From the NCBI GenBank assembly GCA_003176075.1, contig PSRN01000295.1, forward strand, positions 1 through 6,609: a stretch of DNA of 6,609 bases. The letters are read 5' to 3'. The stretch's first letter is position 1. The number at the start of each line of letters is the position of its first letter. The stretch is from Bdellovibrio sp. Its GTDB lineage: Bacteria > Bdellovibrionota > Bdellovibrionia > Bdellovibrionales > Bdellovibrionaceae. The notes beneath the pieces were generated by a model that worked only from the letters and a program-made list of their open reading frames with translations, made no database searches and was not told the origin of the DNA. Shown here one piece after another: positions 5,142 to 6,609 of this stretch. The position numbers and the translations under genes are program-made.

Positions 5142-6400
5142 CAACGAACTGCGGGCAACCGCTCCAGCAGTTCGAGTGTGGGATACCCATCGGCAATCAG
5201 ACCGTACTTAAGTTGGGCCTTTTTCACCGAGCGACGAGTCTCAAGTCCCAACTTACCGTCCACGTTCACTTGAAAGCCATCAGCCACCAGCCGGCTTTGC
5301 AATTCCCTCAGTTGCTCAGACTGCAAGGGCACGACCAGTGCGGCGGAATCCGCGGTCACCGCGGGAGCCCCGGCAATTCGCGTTGCCAAATAAGCGGCGG
5401 TCAGTGAATACATCATGGCCGAATTCCATCCCAAGTACGCATTCTTGAAGTTATGATAAAGTAGAAACGCCGGCCCCAGGTGTCCCATGGGCAAGAAGAG
5501 AGAGGCAGGCAGGTCGTCGGCTGGCAAATCCGAGCCCACGGATTGGACGCCGCTTTTCACCCATTCAGTGCGTGTTTGTTCAATTTCCAAGCCGGTTTTT
5601 TCCCAAGCAAAAGTGCCGGGCAGGCGGACCTCTTGTATCCAAGGTTCACCCCGACGCCACCCCAGGTGCGCGAGAAAATTAGCGCCTGTCGCAAGCATGT
5701 CGGTCTTACTGTGAAGAATATCGCGGCGACCGTCCTGATCAAAATCAACGGCGTAAAGCAAATAATCAGTTGGAGTGAATTGCAATCCTCCCAGTTCGCC
5801 AGCCCAATCTCCGACCATTTGTTCCAGCGGAATATCGCCATTTTGGAGAATTCGCAGAGCCGAAAGGAGTTCCTTGCGGAAAAAATCGGGCCGTCGACAA
5901 TCAAAGGCCAGGGTCGTCGTCGCGGTCAACACGTGATCTTTGCCGACCTGTGACCGAAAATCACTTTCGAGAGCCCAAAACGAAAGAAGCACCGGCGCCG
6001 GCACGCCATGGCGCTGTTCGATCCGGCTGAAAAGAACCTGATATTTCTTCCCGTGGAGGATGGCTTTTGTTCGTCGATCCTCGGTCGCCAGGCGATCCGA
6101 AAACTGCAAAAAGGTGCTCTGGAAGATCCCTTGATTGTTGTCTTTCCTGATAATGCCAGGATCATAAACCATGTAAGGAGCGGCCAGATCCAAGGTTTGC
6201 TGTGAGATGCCTTGGCGAAGGGCCTCATATTTTAGATCAGTCAGCCAGGCCGTGAATTTTCCCTGGTGATAGCTGCGGTCATGACAGTCCTCGACTTTGC
6301 TAGCACCGGCATTGCTTGCATTGGCACGGCTGACAGAAGAGACGAGTGTCACCGAGTTCAATGAGATCAGCGTGAAGGGCAAAAGCACCACGGCGAACAT
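5141..6400 (-). CDS. Lytic murein transglycosylase, MltB family, with peptidoglycan-binding domain
   Basis: The 419-aa product should cleave the MurNAc-GlcNAc bond of peptidoglycan with formation of 1,6-anhydroMurNAc, acting in the periplasm. Residues 1-28 form a signal peptide with a likely cleavage after ANA (26-28); its n-region is only MF, with no Lys or Arg before the hydrophobic core, which is unusual. The catalytic domain spans about 40-345. FWALESDFR gives the catalytic glutamate E145, and GDWAGELGGLQFTPTDYLLYAVDFDQDGRRDI (197-228) is the second MltB signature, with a DxDxDG-like acidic loop (219-224) similar to the calcium site of Slt35. Residues about 358-419 match the PG_binding_1 repeat (LRELQSRLVADGF, DGKLGLETRRSVKKAQ). 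The start at ATG 6400 is supported by GGGAGG 5 nt upstream. No lipobox is seen, so it is likely soluble or wall-bound rather than a lipoprotein like E. coli MltB. Confidence 0.93.
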   Translation of the reverse strand: MFAVVLLPFTLISLNSVTLVSSVSRANASNAGASKVEDCHDRSYHQGKFTAWLTDLKYEALRQGISQQTLDLAAPYMVYDPGIIRKDNNQGIFQSTFLQFSDRLATEDRRTKAILHGKKYQVLFSRIEQRHGVPAPVLLSFWALESDFRSQVGKDHVLTATTTLAFDCRRPDFFRKELLSALRILQNGDIPLEQMVGDWAGELGGLQFTPTDYLLYAVDFDQDGRRDILHSKTDMLATGANFLAHLGWRRGEPWIQEVRLPGTFAWEKTGLEIEQTRTEWVKSGVQSVGSDLPADDLPASLFLPMGHLGPAFLLYHNFKNAYLGWNSAMMYSLTAAYLATRIAGAPAVTADSAALVVPLQSEQLRELQSRLVADGFQVNVDGKLGLETRRSVKKAQLKYGLIADGYPTLELLERLPAVR

Positions 6401-6405
6401 GAAGA

Positions 6406-6411
6406 CCTCCC
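6406..6411 (-). promoter_or_regulatory. Ribosome binding site of the lytic transglycosylase
   Basis: The minus strand reads GGGAGG, ending 5 nt before the ATG at 6400. This near-ideal site settles the start, although the resulting signal peptide lacks a positively charged n-region. Confidence 0.75.
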
Positions 6412-6492
6412 AAGCGGTTCTTTGTGAGCAATCAAAAAGCCAAATTTGCTGCCTCTTGGAGGGGTGCCTATCGATAAAAGATGTCGAGACTT

Positions 6493-6558
6493 TTGACCGA
6501 TGGGCAAAAATTGGCCCTGTTTCCCCCCGATACTAACCGAGTTGACCGATATTAAATC
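6493..6558. repeat. Short direct repeats and a small palindrome upstream of the transglycosylase gene
   Basis: TTGACCGAT occurs at 6493-6501 and 6542-6550. CCGATAYTAA occurs at 6527-6536 and 6546-6555, 19 bp apart, close to two helical turns. Between them GGGCAAAAATTGGCCC (6502-6517) is a near-palindrome. They lie about 90-160 bp upstream of the start codon at 6400. They could be regulator sites for this gene or for an unseen gene to the right. I see no convincing promoter hexamers on the minus strand and no gene in 6401-6609. Confidence 0.35.
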
Positions 6559-6609
6559 GCACCGAAAATAGCGCCGAAAAAAGTTTTTTATTTCTGGACT
6601 TGGGGACAG

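Noticed and set aside
6577..6589. A6-G-T6 run as an intrinsic terminator
   Set aside because: There is no GC-rich stem before the T-run. The symmetry is only an A-tract facing a T-tract.

Overview
The window reads as the chromosome of a Gram-negative bacterium. It encodes a periplasmic lytic transglycosylase, a twin-arginine-exported flavoprotein and housekeeping folate/pterin synthesis, with a moderately GC-rich composition. Nothing in it fixes the genus. A deltaproteobacterial or Bdellovibrio-like origin is only a weak impression. There are no rRNA or tRNA genes, CRISPR arrays, insertion sequences or phage genes.

Layout. (1) Positions 1-2449, minus strand: two overlapping genes for the halves of an ABCC/MRP-like ABC exporter. 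The upstream gene (620-2449) is complete. The downstream gene (1-633) leaves the window inside its membrane domain; its open frame runs off the left edge. (2) A 104-bp divergent spacer (2450-2553) leads to a plus-strand pair: an FAD-dependent amine oxidase-like protein with a Tat signal (2554-3981), then folE, GTP cyclohydrolase I (3992-4642), 10 bp later and probably co-transcribed. (3) A 159-bp spacer (4643-4801) rich in inverted repeats precedes a small unrecognised gene (4802-5095) with a strong ribosome binding site and a GTG start. (4) A convergent minus-strand gene (5141-6400) encodes an MltB-type lytic murein transglycosylase with a C-terminal peptidoglycan-binding domain. Its upstream region (6401-6609) holds short direct repeats but no clear gene.

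The genes look like ordinary cell functions placed side by side: export, a redox flavoenzyme, pterin synthesis and wall remodelling. The only pair with an obvious shared job is the two ABC halves. They should form a heterodimer in which the complete subunit has Asp where the catalytic Glu normally sits.

The more unusual content is in small repeats: (a) a GC-rich palindromic repeat present twice almost identically inside two coding sequences, and a third time in split form in the folE spacer; (b) a 14-bp tandem duplication that copies the start codon of the amine oxidase and creates a five-codon leader ORF; (c) a four-unit repeat of about 14 bp that exactly bridges, and supplies, the stop codons of two convergent genes. 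No clearly new multi-gene system is visible. The dispersed palindrome is the best candidate for something undescribed.
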